NCBI RefSeq assembly: GCF_937616625.2
Contig: NC_065571.1
Location: 28,594,201-28,658,200, forward strand
Direction: 5' to 3'
Source: Mercurialis annua
Lineage: Eukaryota; Streptophyta; Magnoliopsida; Malpighiales; Euphorbiaceae
Length of the DNA stretch: 64,000 nucleotides
Every line of letters begins with the position of its first letter. Within the stretch, counting starts at the first letter, position 1. Of the stretch, positions 36,043-49,216 are shown piece after piece. The translations under genes and the position numbers were made by a program. The notes beneath the pieces are model-generated. The model was not told the DNA's origin and searched no databases. It saw nothing but the letters and a program-made list of their open reading frames with translations.

Positions 36043-38489
36043 GTAAGTAAAACGTTTACAAACGTTATGAAACAAATCCAAGCATTTCACCTTTTTAGCA
36101 ATTTAAGCCAAACGTTTACAAACGTTGCTAAACAAGTCTCAGCGTTTCTCCTTTTTAGCAATTTAAGCCAAACGTTTACAAACGTTATGAAACAAATCAA
36201 AGCGTTTCACGTTTATAGCAATTAATGCCAAACGTTTACAAAGGTTATAAAACAAATCCAAACGTCTCCCTTTTTTAGCAATATAAGCCAAACGTTTACA
36301 AATGATACGAAACAAATCCAAACGTTTCGCCTTTTTAGCGATTTAAGCCAAACGTTTACAAACGTTAACGAAACAAATCCAAATGTTTCCCCTTTTTAGC
36401 GATTTAAGCCAAACGTTTACAAACGTTACGAAACAAATCCAAACGTTTTCCCTTTTTAGCCATTTAAGCCAAACGTTTACAAACCTTACGAAACAAAACC
36501 AAAGTTTAAAACGTTACGAAACAAATCCAAATGTTTCACAACAAATCCAAATGTTTCCCCTTTTTAGCCATTTAAGCCAAACGTTTACAAACGTTATGAA
36601 ACAAAACCAAAGTTTAAAACGTTACGAAACAAATCCAAATGTTTCGCATTTTTAGCTATTTAAGCCAAACCTTTTCAAATTTTACGAAACAAAAACAAAT
36701 GTTTCCCCTTTTTAGCAATTTAAGCCAAACGTTTACATACGTTACGAAACAAATCCAAGCATTTCACCTTTTTAGCAATTTTAGCCAAATGTTTAGAAAC
36801 GTTATGAAACAAATCCAAGTGTTTCATCTTTTTAGCAATTTAAGCCAAATGTTCACAAATGTTGCGAAACAAATCCAAACGTTTCAACGTTTTAGCGATT
36901 TAAGCCGAACGTTTAAAAACATTACGAAACAAAACAAAACATTTCACATTTTTAGCAATTTATACCAAACGTTTACAAACGTTACGAAACAAATCCAAAC
37001 GTTTCCCCATTTTAGCGATTTAAGCCAAACGTTACGAAACAAATCCAAACAAATCCCCCTTTTTAGCGATTTAAGACAAACGTTTACAAACGTTATGAAA
37101 CAAAACCAAACGTTTAAAACGTTACGTAACAAATCCAAACGTTTCACATTTTTAGCGATTTAAGCCAAACGTTTACAAACATTGCGGAACAAAACCAAAC
37201 GTTTCACATTTTTAGCGATTTAAGTCAAACATTTATAAACGTTTTGAAACAAATCTAAGTGTATCACCTTTTTAGCGATTTAAGATAAACATTTACAAAA
37301 GTTACGAAACAAATCCAAGCGTTTCACCTTCTTAGCAATTTAAGAAAAACGTTTACAAACGTTACGAAACAAATCAAACGTTTCACCTTTTTAGCGATTT
37401 AAGCCAAACGTTTACAAACGTTATGAAAAAAAAAATCAAATGTTTAACCTTTTTACCGATTTAAGCTAAATCTTTAAAACGTTGTGAAAAAAACCAAACC
37501 TTTAGAAACATTACGGAAGAAAAACAAACGTTTCACATTTAAAACAATTTAAGCCAAACGCTTACAACCGTTACAAAACAAATCCAAACGTTTCACCTTT
37601 TTAGCGATTGAAGCCTAACGTTTACAAACGTTATGAAATAAATCAAAACGTTTCCCCATTTTAGTGATTAAAGCCAAACGTTTCACCTTTTTAGCGATTG
37701 AAGCCTAACGTTTACAAACGTTATGAAACAAATCAAAACGTTTTCCCATTTTAGTGATTAAAGCAAAACGTTTATAAATGTTACGAAACAAAACCAATTG
37801 TTTACAAACGTTACGAAACAAATCCAAATGTTTCTCCATTTTAGCGATTTAAGCCAAACATTTAGAAACGCTACGAAACAAATCCAAACGTTTCACCTTT
37901 TTAGCAATTTAAGCCAAATGTTTACAAACGTTACGAAACAAATCCAAATATTTCCCCATTTCAGCGATTTAAGCCAAACGTTTACAAACGTTACGAAACA
38001 ATCCCAAGTATTTCAACTTTTTAGCATTATAAGCCAAACGTTTACAAACGTTACGATACAAATCAAAATGTTTCACCTTTTTAGCGATTTAAGTCAAAAC
38101 GTTTACAAACGTTACGAAACAAATCCAAATATTTCCCCATTTTACTGATTTAAGCCAAACTTTTAAAACGTTACGAAACAAATCCAAGCGTTTCACCTTT
38201 TTAGCAATTTAAGCAAACGTTTACAAACGTTACGAAACAAATCCAAACGTTTCACCTTTTTAGTGATTTAAGCCAAACGTTTACAAATTTTCAGTGATTG
38301 AAGCCAAATGTTTTCAAACGCTACGAAACAAATCTAAACGTTTCACCTTTTTAGCTATTTAAGCCAAACGTTTACAAACATTACGAAACAAATCCAAATG
38401 TTTCCCCTTTTTAGCGATTTAAACAAATCCAAACCTTTCCCCATTTAACCAATTGAAGCCAAACGTTTACAAATGTTGCTTAACAAATC
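36043..38489 (+). repeat. 60-bp satellite block, forward, before HOR-B
   Basis: Forward monomers resume at about 36,043 (AAGTAAAACGTTTACAAACG) and keep this direction to the window end. There are several shortened units, including near-duplicate stretches at about 36,490-36,530 and 36,605-36,645 (ACCAAAGTTTAAAACGTTAC). No gene is seen. Confidence 0.94.
37588..37767 (+). repeat. 90-bp tandem duplication (1.5 monomers)
   Basis: TTTCACCTTTTTAGCGATTG followed by AAGCCTAACG at 37,591 recurs at 37,681, exactly 90 bp later, with the same flanking variants (AATCAAAACG, TTTTAGTGATTAAAGC). The period breaks the 60-bp register. Confidence 0.8.
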
Positions 38490-41340
38490 CAAACGCTTCA
38501 CCTTTTTAGCGATTTAAGCCAAACGTTTGCAAACGTTACGAAACAAATCCAAAAGTTTCCCCATTTTAGCGATTGAAGCAAAACGTTTACAAACGTTACG
38601 AAACAAATCCAAACGTTTCCCCTTTTAACGATTTAAGCCAAACGTTTACAAACATTGAGAAACAAAACCAAACGTTTCACATTTTCACCGATTTAAGCCA
38701 AGCGTTTACAAACGTTACGAAACAAAACCAAACGTTTCACATTTTTAGCGATTTAAGCCAAACGTTTACAAACGTTACGAAACAAATGCAAGCGTTTCAC
38801 CTTTTACGAAACAAATTCAAGTGTTTCACCTTTTTAGCAATTTAAGCAAAAAGTTTACAAACGTTACACAACAAATCCAAACGTTTCAACTTTTTAGCGA
38901 TTTAAGCCAAACGTTTACGAACGTTACGAAACAAAACTAAACGTTTAACCTTTTTAGCGATATAAGCCTAATCTTTAAAACGTCACGAAATAAATCCAAA
39001 CATTTACAAACATTACGGAACAAAAACAAACGTTTCACATTTTTAGCAATTTAAGCCAAACGTTTACAAACGTTACGAAACAAATCCAAATGTTTTACTT
39101 TTTTAGCGATTAAAGCGAAATGTTTACAAACGTTACAAAACAAATCCAAACGTTTCCCCATTTTCGCAATTTTAGCCAAACGTTTATAAACGTTACAAAA
39201 CCTAAACAAACGTTTGCAAACGTTACGAAAGTAATCCAAACGTTTACAAACGTTACGAAATAAATCCAAACAAACTCCATTTTAGAGATTTAAGCCAAAC
39301 GTTTACAAACGTTACGAAAAAAATCCAAACGTTTACAAATATTATGGAACAAAAACAAACTTTACACATTATTTAGCAATTTAAGCCAAACGTTTACAAA
39401 CGTTATGAAAAAAATCGCAACGTTCCCCCTTTTTAGCGATTTAAGCCAAACATTTACAAAGGTTACGAAACGAATCCAAACGTTTCACCTTTTTAGCGAT
39501 GTAAACAAAACGTTTACAAATGATACGAAACAAATCCAAAAGTTTCACCTTTTTAGCGATTTAACCCAAACCTTTACAAACGTTACGAAACAAATCCAAA
39601 CGTTTCACCTTTTTAGCTATTTAAGCCAAACATTTATAAAGGTTATGAAACAAATCCAAATGTTTCACCTTTTTAGAAATTTCAGCCAAACATATACAAA
39701 CGCTATGACACAAATCCAAGTGTTTTACCTTTTTAGCAATTTATGCCAACGTTTACAAACATTACGAAATAAATCCAAGCGTTTCACCTTTTTGGCAATT
39801 TATGCCAAACGTTTACAAACGTTACGAAATAAATCCAAACGTTTCACCTTTTTAGCGATTTAAGCCAAACGTTTGCAAACGTTACGAAACAAATCCAAAC
39901 GTTTCACCTTTTTAGCGATTTAAGACAAACGTTTACAAACGTTAAAAAACAAATCCAAACGTTTACAAAAGTTACGAATTAAATCCAAATGTTTCACCTT
40001 TTTAGCGATTTAAGCCAAACGTTTACAAACGTTACAAAACAAATCCAAACGTTTCCCCTTTTTTAGCGATTTAAACCAAACGTTTACAATCGTTACAAAA
40101 CAAATCCAAACGTTTCGCCTTTTTAGCAATTTAAACCTAACGTTTACAAACGCTATGAAACAAATCCAAAAGTTTCCCCTTTTTAGCAATTTAAGCCAAA
40201 AGTTTACAAATGTTACGAAACAAAACCAAACATTTACAACGTTTCGAAATAAATCCAAACGTTTCCCATTTTTAGCGATTTAGGCCAAACGTTTACAAAC
40301 GTTACGAAACAAAACCAAACGTTTCACATATTTAGCGATTTAAGCCAAACATTTACAAATGTTACGAAACAAGTCCAAGTAATTCACCTTTTTAGCAATT
40401 TAAGCCAAACGTTTACAAACGTTACGAAACAAATCCAAGCGTTTCACATTTTTAGCAATTTAAGCCAACCGTTTACAAAAGTTACAAAACAAATCCTAAC
40501 GTTTCACCTCTTTACTGATTTAAGCCAAACGTTTACAAATTTTCAGTGATTGAAGCCAAATGTTTCAAACGCTACGAAACAAATCTAAACGTTTCACCTT
40601 TTTAGCAATTTAAGCCAAACGTTTACAAACGTTACGAAACAGATCCAAACGTTTCACCTTTTTAGCGATTTAAACATATCCAAACGTTTAAAAACGTTAT
40701 GAAACAAATCCAAACGCTCCACCTTTATAGCGATTTAAGCCAAACGTTTACAAACGTTACGAAACAAATCCAAAAGTTCCCCCATTTTAGCGATTTAAGC
40801 CCAATGTTTTTACAAACTTTACGAAACAAATCCAAACGTTTCACCTTTTTAATGATTTAAGTCAAACGTTTGCAAACGTTACGAAAGAAAACCAAACATT
40901 TAAAACGTTACGATACAAATCCAAACGTTTCACATTTTTAGCGATTTAAGCCTAACGTTTACAAACGTTACGGAACAAAACTAAATGTTTCCCATTTTTA
41001 GCGATTTAAGCCAAATGTTTACATATTTTACGAAACAAATGCAAGCGTTTCACCTTATTAGTTATTTAAGCCAAATATTTACAAAAGTTACGAAACAAAT
41101 CCAAGTGTTTCACCTTTTTAGCAATTTAAGCCAAACGTTTATAAACGTTACGAAACAAATCCAAACGTTTCGCCTTTTTAGCAATTTAAACCAAATGTTA
41201 ACAAACGTTACGAAACAAATCCAAAAGTTTCCCCTTTTAGCGATTTAAGCCAAACTTTTACAAACGTTACGAAACAAATCCTAACATTTCTCCTTTTTAA
41301 CGATTAAAGAAAAAAGTTTACGAACGTTACGAAACAAATC
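38490..41340 (+). repeat. HOR-B copy 1 (2,851 bp)
   Basis: CAAACGCTTCACC at 38,490 recurs at 41,341. The two copies align at an offset of 2,851-2,852 bp throughout (for example the ACGAAAGTAATCC monomer near 39,225 and 42,078, and the unusual CAGTGATTGAAGCCAAATG near 40,542 and 43,394). Sequences just before the two starts differ, which fixes the left boundary. Confidence 0.9.
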
Positions 41341-44191
41341 CAAACGCTTCACCTTTTTAGCGATTTAAGCCAAACGTTTGCAAACGTTACGAAACAAATC
41401 CAAAAGTTTCCCCATTTTAGCGATTGAAGCAAAACGTTTACAAACGTTACGAAACAAATCCAAACGTTTCCCCTTTTTAACGATTTAAGCCAAACGTTTA
41501 CAAACATTGAGAAACAAAACCAAACGTTTCACATTTTCACCGATTTAAGCCAAGCGTTTACAAACGTTACGAAACAAAACCAAACGTTTCACATTTTTAG
41601 CGATTTAAGCCAAACGTTTACAAACGTTACGAAACAAATGCAAGCGTTTCACCTTTTACGAAACAAATTCAAGTGGCTCACCTTATTAGCAATTTAAGCA
41701 AAAAGTTTACAAACGTTACACAACAAATCCAAACGTTTCAAATTTTTAGCGATTTAAGCCAAACGTTTACGAACGTTACGAAACAAAACTAAACGTTTAA
41801 CCTTTTTAGCGATATAAGCCTAATCTTTAAAACGTCACGAAATAAATCCAAACATTTACAAACATTACGGAACAAAAACAAACGTTTCACATTTTTAGCA
41901 ATTTAAGCCAAACGTTTACAAACGTTACGAAACAAATCCAAATGTTTTACTTTTTTAGCGATTAAAGCGAAATGTTTACAAACGTTACAAAACAAATCCA
42001 AACGTTTCCCCATTTTCGCAATTTTAGCCAAACGTTTATAAACGTTACAAAACCTAAACAAACGTTTGCAAACGTTACGAAAGTAATCCAAACGTTTACA
42101 AACGTTACGAAATAAATCCAAACAAACTCCATTTTAGAGATTTAAGCCAAACGTTTACAAACGTTACGAAAAAAATCCAAACGTTTACAAATATTATGGA
42201 ACAAAAACAAACTTTTCACATTATTTAGCAATTTAAGCCAAACGTTTACAAACGTTATGAAAAAAATCGCAACGTTCCCCCTTTTTAGCGATTTAAGCCA
42301 AACATTTACAAAGGTTACGAAACGAATCCAAATGTTTCACCTTTTTAGCGATTTAAACAAAACGTTTACAAATGATACGAAACAAATCCAAAAGTTTCAC
42401 CTTTTTAGCGATTTAACCCAAACCTTTACAAACGTTACGAAACAAATCCAAACGTTTCACCTTTTTAGCTATTTAAGCCAAACATTTATAAAGGTTATGA
42501 AACAAATCCAAATGTTTCACCTTTTTAGAAATTTCAGCCAAACATATACAAACGCTATGACACAAATCCAAGTGTTTTACCTTTTTAGCAATTTATGCCA
42601 ACGTTTACAAACATTACGAAATAAATCCAAGCGTTTCACCTTTTTGGCAATTTATGCCAAACGTTTACAAAGGTTACGAAATAAATCCAAACGTTTCACC
42701 TTTTTAGCGATTTAAGCCAAACGTTTACAAACGTTACGAAACAAATCCAAACGTTTCACCTTTTTAGCGATTTAAGACAAACGTTTACAAACGTTAAAAA
42801 ACAAATCCAAACGTTTACAAAAGTTACGAATTAAATCCAAATGTTTCACCTTTTTAGCGATTTAAGCCAAACGTTTACAAACGTTACAAAACAAATCCAA
42901 ACGTTTCCCCTTTTTTAGCGATTTAAGCCAAACGTTTACAATCGTTACGAAACAAATCCAAACATTTCGCCTTTTTAGCAATTTAAACCTAACGTTTACA
43001 AACGCTATGAAACAAATCCAAAAGTTTCCCCTTTTTAGCAATTTAAGCCAAAAGTTTACAAATGTTACGAAACAAAACCAAACATTTACAACGTTTCGAA
43101 ATAAATCCAAACGTTTCCCATTTTTAGCGATTTAGGCCAAACGTTTACAAACGTTACGAAACAAAACCAAACGTTTCACATATTTAGCGATTTAAGCCAA
43201 ACATTTACAAATGTTACGAAACAAGTCCAAGTAATTCACCTTTTTAGCAATTTAAGCCAAACGTTTACAAACGTTACCAAACAAATCCAAGCGTTTCACA
43301 TTTTTAGCAATTTAAGCCAAACGTTTACAAAAGTTACAAAACAAATCCTAACGTTTCACCTCTTTACTGATTTAAGCCAAACGTATACAAATTTTCAGTG
43401 ATTGAAGCCAAATGTTTCAAACGCTACGAAACAAATCTAAACGTTTCACCTTTTTAGCAATTTAAGCCAAACGTTTACAAACATTACGAAACAGATCCAA
43501 ACGTTTCACCTTTTTAGCGATTCAAACATATCCAAACGTTTAAAAACGTTATGAAACAAATCCAAACGCTCCACCTTTATAGCGATTTAAGCCAAACGTT
43601 TACAAACGTTACGAAACAAATCCAAAAGTTTCCCCATTTTAGCGATTTAAGCCCAATGTTTTTACAAACTTTACGAAACAAATCCAAACGTTTCACCTTT
43701 TTAACGATTTAAGTCAAACGTTTACAAACGTTACGAAAGAAAACCAAACATTTAAAACGTTACGATACAAATCCAAACGTTTCACATTTTTAGCGATTTA
43801 AGCCTAACGTTTACAAACGTTACGGTACAAAACTAAATGTTTCCCATTTTTAGCGATTTAAGCCAAATGTTTACATATTTTACGAAACAAATGCAAGCGT
43901 TTCACCTTATTAGTTATTTAAGCCAAATATTTACAAAAGTTACGAAACAAATCCAAGTGTTTCACCTTTTTAGCAATTTAAGCCAAACGTTTATAAACGT
44001 TACGAAACAAATCCAAACGTTTCGCCTTTTTAGCAATTTAAACCAAATGTTAACAAACGTTACGAAACAGATCCAAAAGTTTCCCCTTTTAGCGATTTAA
44101 GCCAAACGTTTACAAACGTTACGAAACAAATCCTAACGTTTCTCCTTTTTAACGATTAAAGCAAAAAGTTTACGAACGTTACGAAACAAAT
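41341..44191 (+). repeat. HOR-B copy 2
   Basis: Near-identical to copy 1, with scattered single changes such as CAAGTGGCTCACC near 41,670 (against AAGTGTTTCACC) and one extra base in ACTTTTCACATTATTTAGC near 42,215. Downstream it merges into HOR-C, with no third copy. Confidence 0.9.
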
Positions 44192-44765
44192 CCAAACGTT
44201 TCACCTTTTTAGCGATTTAAGCCAAATGTTTACAAACGTTACGAAATAAATCCAAACTTCCCTTTTTCGCAATTTAGGCTAAACGTTTACAAATGTTACG
44301 AAACAAATCCAAGCGTTTCACCTTTTTAGCAATTTAAGCCAACGTTTACAAACGTTACGAAACAAATCCAAGCGTTTCACCTTTTTATCAATTTAAGCCA
44401 AACATTTACAAACGTTACGAAACAAATCCAAACGTTTCACCTTTTTAGAGATTTAAGCCAAATGTTTAGAAACGTTACGAAACAAATCCAAACGTGTCAC
44501 CTTTTTAGCGATTTAAGCCTAACGATTACAAACGTTACAAAACAAATCCAAACGTTTACAAACATTACAAATTAAATCCAAATGTTTTACCTTTTTAGCG
44601 AATTAATCAAAACATTTACAAATGTTCCGTAACAAATCAAAGCGTTTCACCTTTTTAGCAATTTAAGCCAAACGTTTACAAAGGTTACGAAACAAATCCA
44701 AACGTTTCCCCTTTTTAGCGATTTAAGCCAAACGTTTACAAACGTTACAAAACAAATCCAAACGT

Positions 44766-47700
44766 TTACAAACATTACAAATTAAATCGAAATGTTTCAC
44801 CTTTTTAGCGAATTAAGCCAAACGTTTACAAACGTTACGAAACAAATCGAAATATTTCACCTTTTTAGCGATTTAAGCCAAACATTTACAACCGTTACGA
44901 AACAAATCCAAATGTTTCGCCTTTTTAGCAATTTAAACCTAACAAATACAAATGTTACGAAACAAATCCAAGCGTTGCACCTTTTCAGCAGTATATAGCT
45001 AAACGTTTACAAACGTTCCGAAACAAATCAAAACATTTCACCTTTTTAGTGATTTAAGCCAAACGTTTACAAATGTTACGAAACAAATCCAAACGTTTGA
45101 CCTTTTTATCTATTTAAGCCAAACGTTTACAAACGATACGAAAAAAATCCAAACATTTACAAATGTTACGGAACAAAAATAAACTTTTCACATTGTTTAG
45201 CAATTTAAGCCAAACGTTTACAAAAGTTACGAAAAAAATCCAAACGTTTCGCCTTTTTAGCGATTGAAGTCAAACCTTAACAAATGTTATAAAACAAATT
45301 CAAATGTTTCCCCATTTTAGCGACTTAAGCCAAACGTATATAAATGTTACGAAACAAATCCAAATAATTACAAATGTTACAAAACAAATCCAAACGATTC
45401 CCCGCTTTATTAATTTAAGCCAAACGTTTACAAACTTTACGAAACAAATCCAAGCGTTTCACCTTTTTGGCAATTTAAGCCAAACATTTACAAACGTTCC
45501 GAAACAAATCAAAGTGTTTCACCTTTTTAGCGATTTAAGCCAAACATTTACAAAGGTTATGAAACAAATCCAAACGTTCCCCCTTTTTAGCGATTTAAGC
45601 AAAACATTTACAAAGGTTAAGAAACAAATCCAAACGTTTCACCTTTTTAGCGATTTAAACCAAACGTTTACAAACGTTACGAAACAAATCCAAATGTTTC
45701 ACCTTTTTAACAATTTAAGCAAAACCTTTACAAACGATACGAAACAAATCAAAACGTTTCGCCTTTATAGTTATTTACGCCAAACGTTTACAAATGTAAC
45801 GAAACAAATCCAAACGTTTCACCTTTTTTGCGATTTAAGCCAAACGTTTACAAACGTTGCGAAACAAAACCAAATGTTTAAAACGTTACGAAACAAATCC
45901 AAACGTTTCACATTATTAGTGAATTAAGCCAAACCTTTACAAACGTTACGAAACAAATCCAAACAATTAGCCTTTTTAGCAATTTAAACCAAACGTTTAT
46001 AAACGTTACGAAACAAATCCAAACGTTTCCCCTTTTTAACAATTTAAGCCAAACGTTTACAAACGTTATGAAACAAATCCAAACGTTTCTCCATTTTAGC
46101 GATTAAAGCCAATAGTTTACGAACGTTACGAAACAAATCAAAACGTTTCAACTTATTATCGATTTAAGCCAAACGTTTACAAACGATACGAAATAAATCC
46201 AAACGGTTCCCCTTTTTAGCAATTTAAGCCAAACGTTTATTAACATTACCAAAAAAATCCAAGCATTTCACCTTTTTAGAAATTTAAGCCAACATTTACA
46301 AACAATATAAAACAAATCCAAGCGTTTCACCTTTTTAGCAATTTAGGCCAACGTTTACAAACGTTATGAAATAAATCCAAACGTTTCACCTTTTTAGCGA
46401 TTTAAGATAAACGTTTACAAACATTACGAAACAAATCCAAACGTTTCAATTATTTAGCGATTTAAGCCAAACGTTTACAAATGTTACAAAATAAATCTAA
46501 ACGTTTAGAAACGTTACAAATTAAATCTAAATGTTTCACCTTTTTAGCGATTTAAGCCAAACGTTCACAAACGTTACGAAACAAATCCAAATGTTTCACC
46601 TTTTTAGCGATTTAAGCCAAACGTTTATAAGCGTTACGAAACAAATCCGAACGTTTCGCCTTTTTAGCAGTTTAAACCAAATGTTTACAAACATTACGAA
46701 ACAAATCCAAAAGTTTCCCCTTTTAGCGATTTAAGCCAAACGTTTACAAACGTTACGAAACAAATCCTAACGTTACTCCTTTTTAACGATTAAAGAAAAA
46801 AGTTTACGAACGTTACGAAACAAATCCAAACGTTTCACCTTTTTAGCGATTTAAGCCAAACGTTTACAAACGTTACGAAATAAATCCAAACGTTTCCCCT
46901 TTTTAGCAATTTAGGCTAAACGTTTACAAATGTTACGAAACAAATTCAAGCGTTTCACCTTTTTAGCAATTTAAGCCAACGTTTACAAACGTTACGAAAC
47001 AAATCCAAGCGTTTCACCTTTTTAGCAATTTAAGCCAAACATTTACAAACGTTACGAAACAAATCCAAACTTTTCACCTTTTAGCGATTTAAGCCAAACG
47101 TTTACAAACGTTACGAAATAAATCCAAACGTTTCACCTTTTTAGCGATTTAAGCCTAACGTTTACAAACGTTACAAAACAAATCCAAACGTTTATAAACA
47201 TTACAAATTAAATCCAAATGTTTCACCTTTTTAGCGAATTAAGCCAAACGTTTACAAATGTTACGAAACAAATCCAAATATTTCACCTTTTTAGCGATTT
47301 AAGACAAACATTTACAACTGTTACGAAACAAATTCAAATGTTTCGTCTTTTTGGCAATTTAAACCAAACGTTTACAAACGTTACGAAACAAATCCAAAAG
47401 TTTCCCCTTTTTAGCAATTTAAGCCAAACGTTTACAAACGTTGCGAAACAAAACCAAACGTTTAAAACGTTACGAAAGAAATCCAAACGTTTCACAATTT
47501 TAGCGATTTAAGCCAAACTTTTACAAACGTTACGGAACAAAACCAAATGTTTCACATTTTTAGCGATTTAAGCCAAACGTTTACAAATGTTAAGAAACAA
47601 ATCCAAACGTTTCTCCATTTTAGCGATTTAAGCCAAACGTTTATAAACGTTACGAAACAAATCCAAATAATTACAAACGTTACAAAAAAATCCAAACGTT

Positions 47701-49005
47701 TCCCCGTTTTATTGATTTAAGCCAAACGTTACGAAACAAATATAAGCGTTTGACCTTTTTAGCAAATTAAGCCAAACATTTACAAACGTTCCGTCACAAA
47801 TCAAAGCGTTTCACCTTTTTAACAATTTAAGCCAAACATTTACAAAGGTTACGAAACAAATCCAAAAGTTTCACCTTTTTAGCGATTTAAGCCAAACGTT
47901 TACAAACGTTACAAAACAAATCCAAACGTTTACAAACATTACAAATTGAATCGAAATGTTTCACCTTTTTAGCGAATTAAGCCAAACGTTTACAAACGTT
48001 ACGAAACAAATTCAAATATTTCACCTTTTTTGCAATTTAAGCCAAACATTTACAAACGTTACGAAACAAATCCAAACGTTTCACCTTTTTAGCGATTTAA
48101 GCCAAATGTTTAGAAATGTTACGAAACAATTCCAAACGTTTCACCTTTTTAGCGATTTAAGCCTAACATTTACAAACGTTACAAAACAAATCCAAACGTT
48201 TACAAACATTACAAATTAAATCCAAATGTTTTACCTTTTTAGCGAATTAAGCCAAACGTTTACAAATGTTACGAAACAAATCCAAATATTTCACCTTTTT
48301 AGCGATTTTAGACAAACATTTACAACTGTTACGAAACAAATTGAAATGTTTTGCCTTTTTAGCAATTTAAACCAAACGTTTACAAACGTTACGAAACAAA
48401 TCCACAAGTTTCCCCTTTTTAGCAATTTAAGCCAAACGTTTACAAACGTTACGAAACAAAACCAAACGTTTAAAACGTTACGAAACAAATCCAAACGTTT
48501 CACATTTTTAGCGATTTAAGCCAAACTTTTACAAACGTTACGGAACAAAACCAAACGTTTCCCATTTTTAGCGATTTAAGCCAAACGTTTACAAATGTTA
48601 AGAAACAAATCCAAACGTTTCCCCATTTTAGCGATTTAAGCCAAACGTTTATAAACGTTACGAAACAAATCCAAATAATTACAAACGTTACAAAAAAATC
48701 CAAACGTTTCCCCGTTTTAGTGATTTAAGCCAGACGTTTACAAACGTTACGAAACAAATATAAGCGTTTGACCTTTTTAGCAAATTAAGCCAAACATTTA
48801 CAAACGTTCCGTAACAAATCAAAGCGTTTCACCTTTTTAGCAATTTAAGCCAAACGTTTACAAAGGTTACGAAACAAATCCAAACGTTTCCCCTTTTTAG
48901 CGATTTAAACCAAACGTTTACAAAGGTTACGAAACAAATCCCAACGTTTCCCCTTTTTAGCGATTTAAGCCAAACGTTTACAAACGTTACAAAACAAATC
49001 CAAAC
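44766..49005 (+). repeat. HOR-C unit 1 (about 4.24 kb)
   Basis: Begins at AAACATTACAAATTAAATCG, which recurs about 4,240 bp later. Internal markers at 45,190, 45,911 and 46,710 recur with offsets of 4,240-4,286 bp in the next unit. Confidence 0.8.
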
Positions 49006-49216
49006 GTTTACAAACATTACAAATTAAATCGAAATGTTTCACCTTTTTAGCGAATTAAGCCAAACATTTACAACCGTTACGAAACAAATCCAAATGTTTC
49101 ACCTTTTTAGCTATTTAAGCCAAACATTTACAACCGTTACGAAACAAATCCAAATGTTTCGCCTTTTTAGCAATTTAAACCTAACGTTTACAAATGTTAC
49201 GAAACAAATCCAAGCG
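47201..49216 (+). repeat. Two copies of a 1,008-bp sub-repeat inside HOR-C
   Basis: TTACAAATTAAATCCAAATG at 47,201 recurs at 48,209, with about 1 kb following in parallel (including AATTTAGACAAAC or its variant, and the ACCAAACGTTTAAAACGTTAC monomer near 47,455 and 48,463). A related stretch lies at about 51,490-52,250, showing that the sub-repeat is older than the 4.24-kb duplication. The right edge is approximate. Confidence 0.75.

Noticed and set aside
36639..37163. Open frame of 174 codons, with a 67-codon antisense frame inside it
   Set aside because: Satellite periodicity again. The overlapping antisense frame shows that openness is a property of the repeat, not of a gene.
39405..42715. 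Two near-identical 152-codon frames (39,405 and 42,257), which look like a duplicated gene
   Set aside because: They are the same satellite stretch in HOR-B copies 1 and 2. Duplication of the repeat explains their identity.
45304..45927. Open frame of 207 codons, the longest in the satellite, with 20-residue repeats
   Set aside because: It is the 60-bp monomer read in one of its stop-free frames. There is no start context, no domain, and similar frames occur throughout the array on both strands.
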